The notes under the pieces were generated by a model that saw only the letters and a list, made by a program, of their open reading frames with translations, did no database searches and was not told the origin of the DNA. This document shows positions 25,383 through 34,032 of a stretch of 64,000 bases of DNA, one piece after another. A program made the translations under genes and the position numbers. The stretch's first letter is position 1; the number at the start of each line of letters is the position of its first letter. Location: the NCBI RefSeq assembly GCF_000174415.1, contig NZ_ACJM01000004.1:62001-126000 (forward strand), read 5' to 3'. This stretch comes from Dethiobacter alkaliphilus AHT 1 (GTDB lineage Bacteria > Bacillota > Dethiobacteria > Dethiobacterales > Dethiobacteraceae).

Positions 25383-26132
25383 CTATGATTGTTCCAATGC
25401 ATAAATAAATGCCTCAGTGGTGGAATACCTAAACGCTTTTTCCTTACTCATTGCTTTTTCCATAATAGCCTGCAGCCGGGAATTTTCCAGGTTAAAGATA
25501 TGCCGTCCGTCTTTTTCGTCCCATTGGGGTTGATGACCATTTAGCAAAGAAACACACAGAAAAGCAGCAACATAAATGTCCGTAGTGTCATCTAACAACA
25601 GGAATTGCTCCCTTAACTCAATGGGCTTCCCCGTCACCTTGCCAAACCATTTCTTCCCTTTAAACACTCCGGCCTTACCCTTTTTAAAGCTAAATCCAAA
25701 ATCAATAATTTTAATACTGTTCTGCTGCCCTTTAAGTGTCATAACATTTTTAGGCAAGGTATCACCATGTAAAATGTTGTGTTTATGCAAATGGCCAAGG
25801 GCTCTCAGCACATTCACAGTGATTTCCAGAGCATCTTTCTCATTCTTTTTCTTAACCTTGCGCCCCCTACCAAGAGGCTCTCCATCTATATACTCCATGA
25901 TAATATAGGCTCGGTGCTTAAAAGTAAAGTAGTCATAAAGTTTTGGCAGAGCGGGATGTTGGCCATAATTTCTCATAATGTCTACTTCTTTTTCTGCACC
26001 TTTGATATTCACCCGCTTTTTAATGGCTACTTCCCTTTTATTTGCAATATCATATCCCCTAAAGACCTGACTTTGTAGCCCTCTGCCAATACATTGACCT
26101 ATTTCATAGTTTTGCCATTTTTTCTTGCTAAT
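25383..26132 (-). CDS. Hanks-type protein kinase with an apparent ATT start
   Basis: 249 residues if the full kinase fold is included. The frame upstream of the first GTG (26012) encodes essential kinase parts: the glycine loop CIGRGLQSQVFRGYD and VAIKKR with the ATP-binding Lys. The only codon placed correctly after GGAGGTG (spacing 6) is ATT at 26132, directly after an in-frame TAG. Later parts are the hinge IIMEYIDGEPLGRG, catalytic loop HGDTLPKNV (HGD for HRD) and IIDFGFSF. It lacks membrane spans. A start at 26012 would remove the N-lobe. It follows the kinase-like gene by 16 nt. Confidence 0.75.
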   Translation of the reverse strand: MSKKKWQNYEIGQCIGRGLQSQVFRGYDIANKREVAIKKRVNIKGAEKEVDIMRNYGQHPALPKLYDYFTFKHRAYIIMEYIDGEPLGRGRKVKKKNEKDALEITVNVLRALGHLHKHNILHGDTLPKNVMTLKGQQNSIKIIDFGFSFKKGKAGVFKGKKWFGKVTGKPIELREQFLLLDDTTDIYVAAFLCVSLLNGHQPQWDEKDGRHIFNLENSRLQAIMEKAMSKEKAFRYSTTEAFIYALEQS

Positions 26133-26148
26133 GCCCTACACCTCCAAC

Positions 26149-26754
26149 TTAAAGTTGGTACTTCTTAATATAGCGGCCAATGGTTATATCTTTTTCCCAT
26201 TTTGAAAGTTCAGCTTCATCCAGGATTTTGACATAACTTAAAAAATCCTTTAGTACTCCCATGTCTTCTAAACCTCTAACCATTTGTCGCGGCACCCGTC
26301 TTTTTTTCCTGTATGAATTGACATGGTCGATTACTTTTATACCGTTATTTTCGCTGGTAATAACGTGCCTTAAATTGGCATCGCGCCTTGGAATACCTAG
26401 CTGTTCCCGCTCTTTTAACATTAATAATAGCTTTTGCACTATCTCTTTTGTAATTTTATTGCCTTCTTTAAGGTGCTCATAAAGACTTTGGCCCTCGATA
26501 TATTCCATAACAGTATAGTTCTTTCCCCACTCATATAACACGGGAAAGAATTGCGACCCTTTAGCTGCCCGCAGTACTTCCTGCTCCATTGCAGCATGTT
26601 CTTCTTGTGGATATATCTTGACACAACGCTTTGGCGACAATCTAAACACAGCACCCTGTTTTCCTTTGCCAATGAGCTGATAAGAGGTGGGATTCTTAGA
26701 AACAATGACCTGAGGAGACCCTTTTACAACAATGATGTCTCTGAAATCTTCCAT
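26149..26754 (-). CDS. Small kinase-like protein (YrzF/CotS-like context)
   Basis: 201 residues from the ATG at 26754, which lies 6 nt after AAAGGAG; an in-frame ATG at 26772 overlaps that site. The fold is kinase-like but reduced: GKGKQGAVFRL (glycine loop), CVKIYP (Lys), YTVMEYIEGQSL (hinge), RRDANLRHVI in place of the HRD loop, and VIDHVNSY in place of DFG. It may be a weak kinase or pseudokinase. It is first in a two-gene operon with the gene at 25383, behind a sigma-K-like promoter. Confidence 0.8.
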   Translation of the reverse strand: MEDFRDIIVVKGSPQVIVSKNPTSYQLIGKGKQGAVFRLSPKRCVKIYPQEEHAAMEQEVLRAAKGSQFFPVLYEWGKNYTVMEYIEGQSLYEHLKEGNKITKEIVQKLLLMLKEREQLGIPRRDANLRHVITSENNGIKVIDHVNSYRKKRRVPRQMVRGLEDMGVLKDFLSYVKILDEAELSKWEKDITIGRYIKKYQL

Positions 26755-26782
26755 GGTATACTCCTTTAGCAACTCTTTAAGG

Positions 26783-26809
26783 TATCATATGCTATAAAGC
26801 CAGGTTGGT
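26783..26809 (-). promoter_or_regulatory. Candidate sigma-K promoter of the kinase pair
   Basis: On the minus strand AC (26809-26808), 16 nt, then CATATGATA (26791-26783), a full match to CATANNNTA. It lies about 30 bp before the ATG at 26754. This is the second such site in the cluster. Confidence 0.5.
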
Positions 26810-26902
26810 AACTACCTCGACCTAAATCATGCCTGTACCTGTTGTTGCAAAATAAATCAGCCTGAATATACTGCAGTATAACTTCTTTGAAAGGATGTAT
26901 TT

Positions 26903-28063
26903 ATGAAACAACAACTTAGGGTAGCCATTATTACTCCAGGATCCCACCCCATTCCTGACCCCAACTCAACATCCGTAGAAGAGGATGTTTACAAAATATC
27001 CACAATCCTTCAGCATGATATTGATTTTACAATCTTCGGCCGGAAAATAAAAAAACATCCTTTCCATGAAAGGATTGGAGAACTAACTTTTATTCGCTCT
27101 CCTTATATAAATCCAAGATCTTATATCACAGAGATAATAAAAGAACTGCAAAACACAGAAACAGATATTATTCAGGTAGAAAACCGCCCCAGGTATATCA
27201 AGCATTTACGGGAATCCTTTCCCTCCAGGCAGTTATGGCTATTTCTCCATTCAACACTTTTTATTAATCGCAATCACATTTCTAAAGAAGAATTATTAGA
27301 TTGCATCAACTCCACTGATAAAATTATTGTTAACAGTCAGTACTTAAAAGACTATGTAGTGAAGTACACTTGCTGCCAGGAAGAAAAAGTTGTGGTTATC
27401 CATCTAGGTGCCGATACAGCTCAATTTAAACCTAAGTGGGACCCGGGCATTAAGCAGCAAACAGAACAATTTAGGAAATCACTGGGCATACAAAATAAAA
27501 AAGTAGTACTTTATGTAGGTCGGTTAAGAAAAATAAAAGGCGTTCATCATCTTCTTAATGCCTTCCCTGCCGTTGCAAAAGAAGTACCCGACGCAGTCCT
27601 TTTTATCGTAGGAAGTGCTTTTTACGGTGTAAATAAACAAACAAAATATGTCCAAGAGCTACACCATGCAGCCCAATGCATCAAAAATTCAGTTCATTTT
27701 ATTCCGCATGTCCCGCATAACGAAATTCAAAAATGGTTTCAGATCGCCGATATCCTGGCTGTTCCCTCAAAAGCGGAACCATTTGGGAAAGTTGTGGTGG
27801 AAGCAATGGCAACCGGTATCCCGGTAGTAGGAACAAATGCCGGCGGCATACCTGAAATAATTGAGCACCACAAAACAGGAATTCTGCTAAATCACGAGTC
27901 AATTGAAAAAGATCTTTCTAATGCGGTTATTGATTTACTGTCCAACCCTACAAAAGCACATACCATCAGTCAGAATGCCGTTCGACATGTGTACGAAAAC
28001 TTTACATGGGAGCATTCAGCAGACAGAATGCTACGTCTTTATCAAACTATCTCCCAACCGTAG
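26903..28063 (+). CDS. GT4-family glycosyltransferase (CotSA-like)
   Basis: The 386-residue protein has a two-domain GT-B fold. The C-terminal half shows the family pattern: VVLYVGRLRKIKGVHHLLNA, IPHVPHNEIQKWFQIADILA, then PSKAEPFGKVVVEAMATGIP with the EX7E nucleotide-sugar site, and GTNAGGIPEIIEHHKTGIL. It should transfer a sugar from a nucleotide-sugar donor to an unknown acceptor. It is divergent from the kinase pair. B. subtilis CotSA is a coat protein of this family, so a spore surface role is inferred. GAAAGGATG precedes the ATG. Confidence 0.9.
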   Translation: MKQQLRVAIITPGSHPIPDPNSTSVEEDVYKISTILQHDIDFTIFGRKIKKHPFHERIGELTFIRSPYINPRSYITEIIKELQNTETDIIQVENRPRYIKHLRESFPSRQLWLFLHSTLFINRNHISKEELLDCINSTDKIIVNSQYLKDYVVKYTCCQEEKVVVIHLGADTAQFKPKWDPGIKQQTEQFRKSLGIQNKKVVLYVGRLRKIKGVHHLLNAFPAVAKEVPDAVLFIVGSAFYGVNKQTKYVQELHHAAQCIKNSVHFIPHVPHNEIQKWFQIADILAVPSKAEPFGKVVVEAMATGIPVVGTNAGGIPEIIEHHKTGILLNHESIEKDLSNAVIDLLSNPTKAHTISQNAVRHVYENFTWEHSADRMLRLYQTISQP

Positions 28064-28112
28064 CCTGGCACAGTGCTGCTCACAAGTCTCAAGTAATCCT
28101 TGCCGGGAAATT

Positions 28113-28145
28113 AAAAGCCACGGAGTCTTAAACTCCGTGGCTTTT
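28113..28145 (+). terminator. Terminator after the glycosyltransferase
   Basis: AAAAGCCACGGAGT / ACTCCGTGGCTTTT, a 13-14-bp stem with short loop, followed by ATATG. It can act in both directions. Confidence 0.9.
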
Positions 28146-28161
28146 ATATGCTGTGCCTGTT

Positions 28162-28347
28162 TTACCACATCATCCGGCCTGATCCGCCCATCATACCGTT
28201 TCCAGTTCCGCTACCGTGGCATGGTGCGCCGCCAAATCCAAAACCTTGCAGGTAATTTCCTTCAGCAAATTGCTGCTTTCTGTATTCCCACATATTAGCC
28301 AAGCGCTCCCGAAGTGAGGTGGCAGTCTCAGCGTCAACGAGGCCTGC
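28162..28347 (-). pseudogene. 5'-truncated remnant of a Gly/Met-rich small protein gene (DUF2680-like)
   Basis: The open frame runs from a stop at 28348 to the TAA at 28162. It encodes GLVDAETATSLRERLANMWE and then a Gly/Met-rich tail (GFGFGGAPCHGSG, NGMMGGSGRMMW). The first part resembles the end of DUF2680-type helical proteins, which continue into Gly/His-rich tails. No good start with a ribosome site precedes the helical part; only a weak GGGAG before an internal ATG at about 28290. The N-terminal half is missing, so decay is likely. Confidence 0.4.
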
Positions 28348-28486
28348 TTAGAATTTCCACTTTCAGTATAACTCTGGACCTGGATTGTTAAAAATCCTTG
28401 AGTTTATATTGTAATATTATATAGATTGATTAGCAATAAAATCAGGTGATACCATTAAGTCATTAAACACTTCAAAGGAATGCGTT

Positions 28487-29833
28487 ATGAAACTACAAAA
28501 ACCGCAAGCATCAAAATTTGATAGAAATCTTTCACTGCCGGGTGCCCTTACCATCGGGCTGGGCACCATGATTGGAGCCGGCATATTTGTATTGTCCGGG
28601 CCGGCAGCAGGGCAAGCAGGACCGGCAGTAACTTTGTCATATGTTATTGCCGGGCTGATCTGCCTACCGGTGGCCATGACTGTAGCAGAGTTGGCAACAG
28701 CTATGCCACAGGCGGGTGGCAGCTATCATCTGGTCACAAATACCATCGGACCTTTTGCCGGCACAATAGTAGGGATAGCAAACTGGCTGGGTTTGATCTT
28801 TGCGGGAGGGTTTTATCTGATAGGGTTTGCCCAGTACCTTACAGAATATGTGAACATTGCTCCCTGGATAGTTATTGCGGCAGTAGGGGGGCTGTTTACC
28901 CTACTTAACGTTCTGGGAGCCCATTATACCGGAAAGCTGCAGCTTGCCATCGTATCACTATTGCTGCTAATCCTCTCCTACTATATCGCAAGCAGCTGGC
29001 AGCAAATGGATACGGCCCTGCACACCCCCTACATGCCAAAGGGATTCAGAGATGTTTTTGCTACGGTGGGACTGATAATTGTCTCCTTTACAGGGTTTGA
29101 AAAAATATCAACCACCGCCGGGGAGATAAAAAAACCTGCCCGCAATTTGCCGATTGCCATTATTGGCTCTGTTGTAATAGCTACGGTGCTCTACGTCCTG
29201 ATACTGCACGTCTCCACAGGTGTAGTTCCTTATGATGAGTTTGCAACTTTTAATGCTCCGTTGTTAGATACTGCCCGTGAATTCATGGGGAATACGGTGG
29301 GGGTAATGGCAATATGGGCGGCAGCATTACTGGCTATGGCGTCCTCATCCAATGCAGCCATCACCACCGCTTCGCGCATTAATTTTGCCATGAGCCGCGA
29401 CAGGGTCTTACCGGGTTGGTTCGATTATATTCATAATAAATTTGACACTCCAATGCGCTCCGTACTTTTAACAGGATTAATCTCTGTAGGGCTTGCTTTA
29501 ATAGGTAACATTGAGCAGTTAGCAAAGATATCCAGCGTCATGTTTATGGCTTCTTATGCCTTAATCAGCTGGGGGCTGATTAGAATACGCAGAAAAAAAC
29601 CTGCCTGGTACAAACCAGGTTTTAAGGTTCCACTGGTACCTGTATTACCTTTTGTTTCGGGCCTTACAGCGTTAAGTGTAATCCTGGTCATGGGCTCTGT
29701 ACCACAAATTGCCGGAATCGGCTTTGCTTCCTTAGGCGTAGGCTGGTATTATCTATGGGTCCGGAAACATTACCGGCAGGGAGGGGAAAAATCATCAGGC
29801 TTTGAGGATAATAAGAAGGAAAAACAGAAATAA
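28487..29833 (+). CDS. APC-family amino acid permease
   Basis: The 448-residue membrane protein has about 12 transmembrane segments. The first helix has the APC signature LPGALTIGLGTMIGAGIFVLSGPAAG; then GLICLPVAMTVAELATAMPQAGGSYH, SFTGFEKISTTAGEIKKPARNLP and ASSSNAAITTASRINFAMSRDR. These are the substrate and loop motifs of amino acid/polyamine/organocation transporters. The substrate is not determinable. AAAGGAATGCGTT precedes the ATG. No partner gene is near. Confidence 0.92.
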   Translation: MKLQKPQASKFDRNLSLPGALTIGLGTMIGAGIFVLSGPAAGQAGPAVTLSYVIAGLICLPVAMTVAELATAMPQAGGSYHLVTNTIGPFAGTIVGIANWLGLIFAGGFYLIGFAQYLTEYVNIAPWIVIAAVGGLFTLLNVLGAHYTGKLQLAIVSLLLLILSYYIASSWQQMDTALHTPYMPKGFRDVFATVGLIIVSFTGFEKISTTAGEIKKPARNLPIAIIGSVVIATVLYVLILHVSTGVVPYDEFATFNAPLLDTAREFMGNTVGVMAIWAAALLAMASSSNAAITTASRINFAMSRDRVLPGWFDYIHNKFDTPMRSVLLTGLISVGLALIGNIEQLAKISSVMFMASYALISWGLIRIRRKKPAWYKPGFKVPLVPVLPFVSGLTALSVILVMGSVPQIAGIGFASLGVGWYYLWVRKHYRQGGEKSSGFEDNKKEKQK

Positions 29834-29898
29834 ACACCATAATATTTAAGTTTTGCTGTGCCTAAACATATCAATAAAGCCACGATTTCCTACCTACA

Positions 29899-31803
29899 AT
29901 CGGGTAGGAGGCTACCCATTAATTGGGTAGCCGACCTCCCACAGAACCGTACGTACCGTTCGGTATACGGCTCCTCCCAAGTTTACGCTCGAACAGACTC
30001 GTAGTAGTCGAGAAAATTTAGATATCCAACCTTCTTAAGTCTCTCGGCAGAGATGGCTTTGGCAATGATTGGGTTACGGGCACAACGCCAGTAGCCCTTT
30101 CTTATGTTTGCGCCTTCCCACGCCACCCAGTCCACAATGCCCAATTTCTTGAGCATTGCGTACTTCGTTCTTACCTTTTTCCACTGTTTCCAGATGACCA
30201 TTCGGATACGTCTCCGCAACCATTGGTCTGTTCTCTTCAACAGGTTCAACATGTCCGCAAGTTTAAAGTAATTAACCCAGCCAGTTATGAACTGCTTGAG
30301 TTTTAACTTTCTCTGCTCGTACCCCATTCCGTTGCTTCTTGATGTTATTTGGCGTATCTTTGCTTTCATTTTTGCTACGCTTTTGGGGTGTACTCGCAAG
30401 CTCGCTTCTCTGTTTTTGTTAATGTAGAACGCATAACCTAAGAATTTAACTTTGCCTACATAAGCTACTTTTGTCTTCTCCCTATTCACTTTAAGAAATA
30501 GTTTCCTCTCTATGAATGGAGTTAGATTTTCCAGTGTTCTTTCTGCCGCTCTTTTACTCTTACAGAAGATAAGCATGTCGTCCGCATAGCGAACAAACCT
30601 ATGCCCTCTTCGTTCAAGTTCCCAATCCAGTTCGTTAAGAAGGATGTTTCCGCAAAGAGGACTCAGTGGTCCCCCCTGCGGTACTCCCAGTTCCGTTTCC
30701 TCAAATCTGCCAGCGCGTGTGATGACTCCTGCTCGAAGATATTTATGGATAAGGGAGATTACTCTTCCGTCCTTAATGCTCCGAGACAAAAGTTCTATCA
30801 ATTTGCTTTGATTTACTGTGTCAAAGAATTTTTCCAAGTCCATGTCTACCACGTACTTGTATCCATCACGGATATTCTCCTGACACGCTTTGATAGCGTC
30901 ATGCGTGCTTCTTTTTGGTCGGAAACCGTAACTACTGTTTGAGAATTGTGGTTCATAGATCGGCGTTAGAACCTGTGCTATTGCCTGCTGTATGACTCGG
31001 TCTACGGCTGTTGGTATTCCCAATTTTCTCTTTTTCCCGTCGTCTTTGGGTATCTCTACCCGCAATACGGGTTGCGGACGGTGTTTCCCGTCCTTAATGG
31101 TCTGCCGGATTTCCTCCCCGTTGGCTTTGAGATATTGCAGAAGTTCTTCCACGCTCATCCCATCGACTCCGCCTGCCCCCTTGTTCTTCTTAACCCGCTT
31201 GTAAGCTTGGTTTAGATTGTTTGGGGTGAGGATTTCCTCCAGCATTCCACCTTCGGGTCTGTTGGCGTTGGTGATGTTGTTTTCAGTTATCCCGGGACCA
31301 GTAAGCGCTCCCGCATACTCTTCGTGTTCCGCACTATCCCTTTGCGGCCAGCCACTGTTTTTACAGTGTTTTCTGCTATTATTCTGATTCCTGGTAACAT
31401 TCATTGACTATCACCTCCAAAGGTTCCACCCTTCACAGTACTGTCGATGTACTGCTACTACGGTTTCATCTGACTCCTCACGACAAATCTTATTTCAACC
31501 GATTTTAGCAGATACGCCGCCATCGTCCGTGAGGCCTCCCCGGGTAAGAACGCAGTCTTTCTCTCCATCTACCTGCCGCATTTACACAAATTGATTCCGT
31601 GTAGCTATTGGACTTCGACTCGTTTGGCAGCCTTATCCTCAATTTGCGCCTGATACGATTTCTGTTCGTCAGGCCGGAGATTTGCCGCCGCCTTCCTTCA
31701 CACTCCACCTCACGGTGGACGCGCTTGGCATTAGCTATACACTTCCCGCTACCGGGCGTGTTCGGAACTTTCGTCCGTGAGACTGCGCCCATGCCGGGCG
31801 CAC
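29899..31803 (-). mobile_element. Complete group IIC intron
   Basis: The 5' end on the minus strand reads GTGCGCCCGGCATGGGCGCA (from 31803). Domains I-III fill 31405-31800. The maturase ORF sits in domain IV (29983-31404). Domain V is GAGCCGTATACCGAACGG followed by TACGTACGGTTC (about 29972-29943). Domain VI is the hairpin GGCTACCCA / TGGGTAGCC, and the 3' end falls near CTACCCGAT at 29899. The intron begins right after a terminator hairpin and its T run (31808-31839), the insertion preference known for class C introns. Total about 1.9 kb; all parts look intact. Confidence 0.9.
29983..31404 (-). CDS. ltrA: Group II intron reverse transcriptase/maturase
   Basis: The 473-residue protein has RT domains 0-7 with the catalytic YADD (HRFVRYADDMLIF, about residue 270), upstream GAGGVDGMSVEELLQYL, IPTAVDRVIQQAIAQVLTPI and PQGGPLSPLCGNILL. 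The maturase X domain is C-terminal (FITGWVNYFKLADM...). The C-terminus ends in a class-C-like region (NIRKGYWRCARNPIIAKA) and lacks the HNH endonuclease domain. It assists splicing and retrohoming of the surrounding intron. GGAGGTGATAGTCA precedes the ATG. Length and sequence match the GsI-IIC type. Confidence 0.95.
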   Translation of the reverse strand: MNVTRNQNNSRKHCKNSGWPQRDSAEHEEYAGALTGPGITENNITNANRPEGGMLEEILTPNNLNQAYKRVKKNKGAGGVDGMSVEELLQYLKANGEEIRQTIKDGKHRPQPVLRVEIPKDDGKKRKLGIPTAVDRVIQQAIAQVLTPIYEPQFSNSSYGFRPKRSTHDAIKACQENIRDGYKYVVDMDLEKFFDTVNQSKLIELLSRSIKDGRVISLIHKYLRAGVITRAGRFEETELGVPQGGPLSPLCGNILLNELDWELERRGHRFVRYADDMLIFCKSKRAAERTLENLTPFIERKLFLKVNREKTKVAYVGKVKFLGYAFYINKNREASLRVHPKSVAKMKAKIRQITSRSNGMGYEQRKLKLKQFITGWVNYFKLADMLNLLKRTDQWLRRRIRMVIWKQWKKVRTKYAMLKKLGIVDWVAWEGANIRKGYWRCARNPIIAKAISAERLKKVGYLNFLDYYESVRA

Positions 31804-31807
31804 CAAA

Positions 31808-31839
31808 AAACCACGGTACTTTTAAAGTACCGTGGTTTC
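31808..31839 (-). terminator. Terminator next to the tRNA-Ala fragment, target of the intron
   Basis: AAACCACGGTACTTT / AAAGTACCGTGGTTT, a 15-bp stem, followed on the minus strand by TTTTTT and then the intron's GTGCG. It lies just downstream of the 51-bp tRNA-Ala 3' fragment and was probably the original tRNA terminator. Confidence 0.9.
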
Positions 31840-31847
31840 TACATTCA

Positions 31848-31898
31848 TTATGGTGGAGATGTGCGGAATCGAACCGCAGGCCTCTTGAATGCCATTCA
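31848..31898 (-). repeat. Left attachment site (tRNA-Ala 3' fragment), 51 bp
   Basis: An identical copy of 37066-37116. It covers the 3' half of tRNA-Ala including the anticodon-stem 3' arm, T arm, acceptor 3' strand and CCA. The 5' part is absent here. Direct repeats of this kind flank elements integrated by tyrosine recombinases into tRNA genes. Confidence 0.93.
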
Positions 31899-32099
31899 GA
31901 AAAATGTCACTTTTTCATATTTTCCTGTATTCTCGCATTCACCCACAACCCTTATTTTATCGGTGTTTTCCCTTGTCCTATACTCACTCATGTTACACTG
32001 TTTTGCCGGGTATTTTTTAATATAGGTAGTCTAAAAGTAGTCAAAAATAGTCAACTAAAGAATAATGACAGGGGTCATAAACTCCTGTCATTGTTACGT

Positions 32100-33260
32100 T
32101 TATAAGGGTAACCATTTATCTACTGCCTGAGTAGCTTCCCTCTGTAATTCTGTTGTGTTTTGTGTATATACCGACATTGTAAAACTTGCTTTTGAATGTC
32201 CTAACGTGGCTTGAATCGCCTTCATATTTACCCCGGCTTCATTTTGTAATGTACCGTATGAATGCCTGAGGCTGTGTAACCCTGCCTGACTTAGCCCTGC
32301 CTTTTCAAGTACCTTCTTAAACTTTCTTTCAAAGTACCGGGGGCAGACTGGCTTCCCTTCTTCATAGGTGAATACCATGTTATCAAACCCTTCTGCCTCG
32401 CTATACTTCCCGCTTGCTTTCGCAATTTCCCGCTCTACTGCTTGCTTCCTCCCATGTTCTGACAGGAGAGTTAATATCTTTTCGGGAAGCAGTACAACCC
32501 TATTTGATGAGGCTGTTTTGGGAGTAGTCAGGACAAGACCCTTACCCTTTACCCTCGTCAAGTTGTTTTTAATTGTGAGTGTTTTCTGCTCAAAGTCGAT
32601 ATTCTCCCATTGTAACCCTAATACCTCACCCTTCCGCATTCCTAACGCTAATGAGAGTATATAGGCTACTGAGAATTTATCTTCTTTGGCTGTTGCAATG
32701 AATGCCTTTACATCATCCTGAGTTAATGGCTTAACCTCTTTGATTTTGGTATTCTTTGGCAGTTCTAAAAGTTCAGCATCCGCAGGATTGAAGCTAATTA
32801 TTCTCTGCTTGAGTGCAGATTTCAAGGCTGTGTTTATGGTGGTATGTATATACCTTACGCTTCTGGGAGATAGCTCCCCGCCCTGCTTCTCATCTAACAA
32901 CTTCTGAACGTGATGAGGCTGAATCTTATCTAACTTCATGTGTCCTAAAGCAGACTTAATGTGTACCCGCCAAAAGGTTTCATAGGTGTCATAGGTTGAA
33001 GGCTTGATATTGTTTTTCTTACTGGCTAACCATATTTCAAACCATTCTGTAAACGTGGTCTTACCAGCGTTAATATCAATTCCTTTTTCTACCTTACCAA
33101 CTGCTTCCTTAACTGCTTTCGTTACTTCCGCTTTGGTCTTGCCATAAAAGAATTGATATTTTGTTTTGCCCTGCTCATCTTTACCGATAACTACCCTGCC
33201 CTGCCATCTACCGTCTGACCTCTGATATATTGAGCCTTCGCCCTTTGACCTTCTCGCCAT
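32100..33260 (-). CDS. Tyrosine recombinase (phage-type integrase)
   Basis: 386 residues from the ATG at 33260 behind AGGAGGAAAGAGGAAC. The N-terminus has an AP2-like arm-binding start (ARRSKGEGSIYQRSDGRWQG), then a SAM-like core-binding domain (about 65-165). The catalytic domain shows the R-H-R-Y residues: ALGMRKGEVLGLQW (Arg), GLHSLRHSYGTL (His-x-x-Arg), LGHSKASFTMSVYTQ (His and nucleophile Tyr). It should integrate and excise the 5.2-kb element at tRNA-Ala. It lies next to the left attachment site, as is usual. Confidence 0.96.
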   Translation of the reverse strand: MARRSKGEGSIYQRSDGRWQGRVVIGKDEQGKTKYQFFYGKTKAEVTKAVKEAVGKVEKGIDINAGKTTFTEWFEIWLASKKNNIKPSTYDTYETFWRVHIKSALGHMKLDKIQPHHVQKLLDEKQGGELSPRSVRYIHTTINTALKSALKQRIISFNPADAELLELPKNTKIKEVKPLTQDDVKAFIATAKEDKFSVAYILSLALGMRKGEVLGLQWENIDFEQKTLTIKNNLTRVKGKGLVLTTPKTASSNRVVLLPEKILTLLSEHGRKQAVEREIAKASGKYSEAEGFDNMVFTYEEGKPVCPRYFERKFKKVLEKAGLSQAGLHSLRHSYGTLQNEAGVNMKAIQATLGHSKASFTMSVYTQNTTELQREATQAVDKWLPL

Positions 33261-33461
33261 GTTCCTCTTTCCTCCTGTTTTGTATAGTTTTGCCTTCGGC
33301 TTCATTGTACCATAGTACCCTTTTTGCCGTCAATCTCTTGACAAATAATCAAGGGAATAATTGTAAACCTTTTATTTATAGGCCTGTTTTACCCCCTGAC
33401 TACCTATTGACTACTTATTATTCCGAAAAAAGAAGGAAGGTTTTTGGCCTCCCCCGCTCTT

Positions 33462-33644
33462 TTATGCTGTTTTTGATTTCTCCCGAATCCACTGATAAAA
33501 CTCCTCTGTTGGTACTACCAGCTTCCTGCCTAAAGGTAATACCGGGAAGGCTCTCTCTTTCGCTAACTTGTAAGCTAAAGACCGCCCTATTCCTAATATT
33601 TGCCCCGCTTCTTCTACACTAATTGTCAGTTTTTCCCTTATCAT
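33462..33644 (-). CDS. Excisionase / helix-turn-helix DNA-binding protein
   Basis: A 60-residue MerR/AlpA-like winged helix protein: LTISVEEAGQILGIGRSLAY, then KERAFPVLPLGRKLVVPTEEFYQWI. AAAGGAG precedes the ATG. Such proteins direct excision with the integrase or bind operator DNA. It stands 200 bp upstream of the integrase gene; the gap holds no other gene. Confidence 0.85.
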   Translation of the reverse strand: MIREKLTISVEEAGQILGIGRSLAYKLAKERAFPVLPLGRKLVVPTEEFYQWIREKSKTA

Positions 33645-33667
33645 TGTTTAAATTCTCCTTTCGTTAA

Positions 33668-33904
33668 CTATTCATCATCTTTCAGAAAATCTAAATACTC
33701 AGCATCAACATTTTTTGATTTTGCTTCAATAGCCTCTCCCTTAGAGAGTTGACTAAATGCTTTTTCCTTCTTGTTGCGTTCGTCATACATTGATTCAGTC
33801 AAATACGGATATTCGATTTTTCTGTTTTTCACTCTGCTTTTATCTGTGAAATACCAGTCATTTTCCCTAAGCCATTTACTTGCCTCATCCTCCTTTTCTT
33901 TCAT
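33668..33904 (-). CDS. Hypothetical element protein
   Basis: About 78 residues, starting at the ATG at 33904 behind AGGGGGTG. It is highly charged, begins MKEKEDEASKWLRENDWYFT, and ends in an acidic segment (DAEYLDFLKDDE). No family recognised. It is in line with the excisionase gene (23 bp apart) on the integrated element. Confidence 0.65.
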   Translation of the reverse strand: MKEKEDEASKWLRENDWYFTDKSRVKNRKIEYPYLTESMYDERNKKEKAFSQLSKGEAIEAKSKNVDAEYLDFLKDDE

Positions 33905-34032
33905 CTTCTGCACCCCCTGTCATTACGTTCTAAAATTATATACAACGTGATGCAGGGTTTTATAAAGTACCTTTTCATTTATTTTTATGGAAATTTATCC
34001 CACATGACCGGAAGAAAAGTTCCCTCAAATAA

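Noticed and set aside
28162..28486. CRISPR or repeat array between 28 and 28.5 kb
   Set aside because: No regular repeats or spacers. A search by eye of the whole window found no CRISPR-like array.
31505..31792. Minus-strand 95-codon frame upstream of the maturase
   Set aside because: It lies in the structured RNA domains I-III of the group II intron, not a protein gene.
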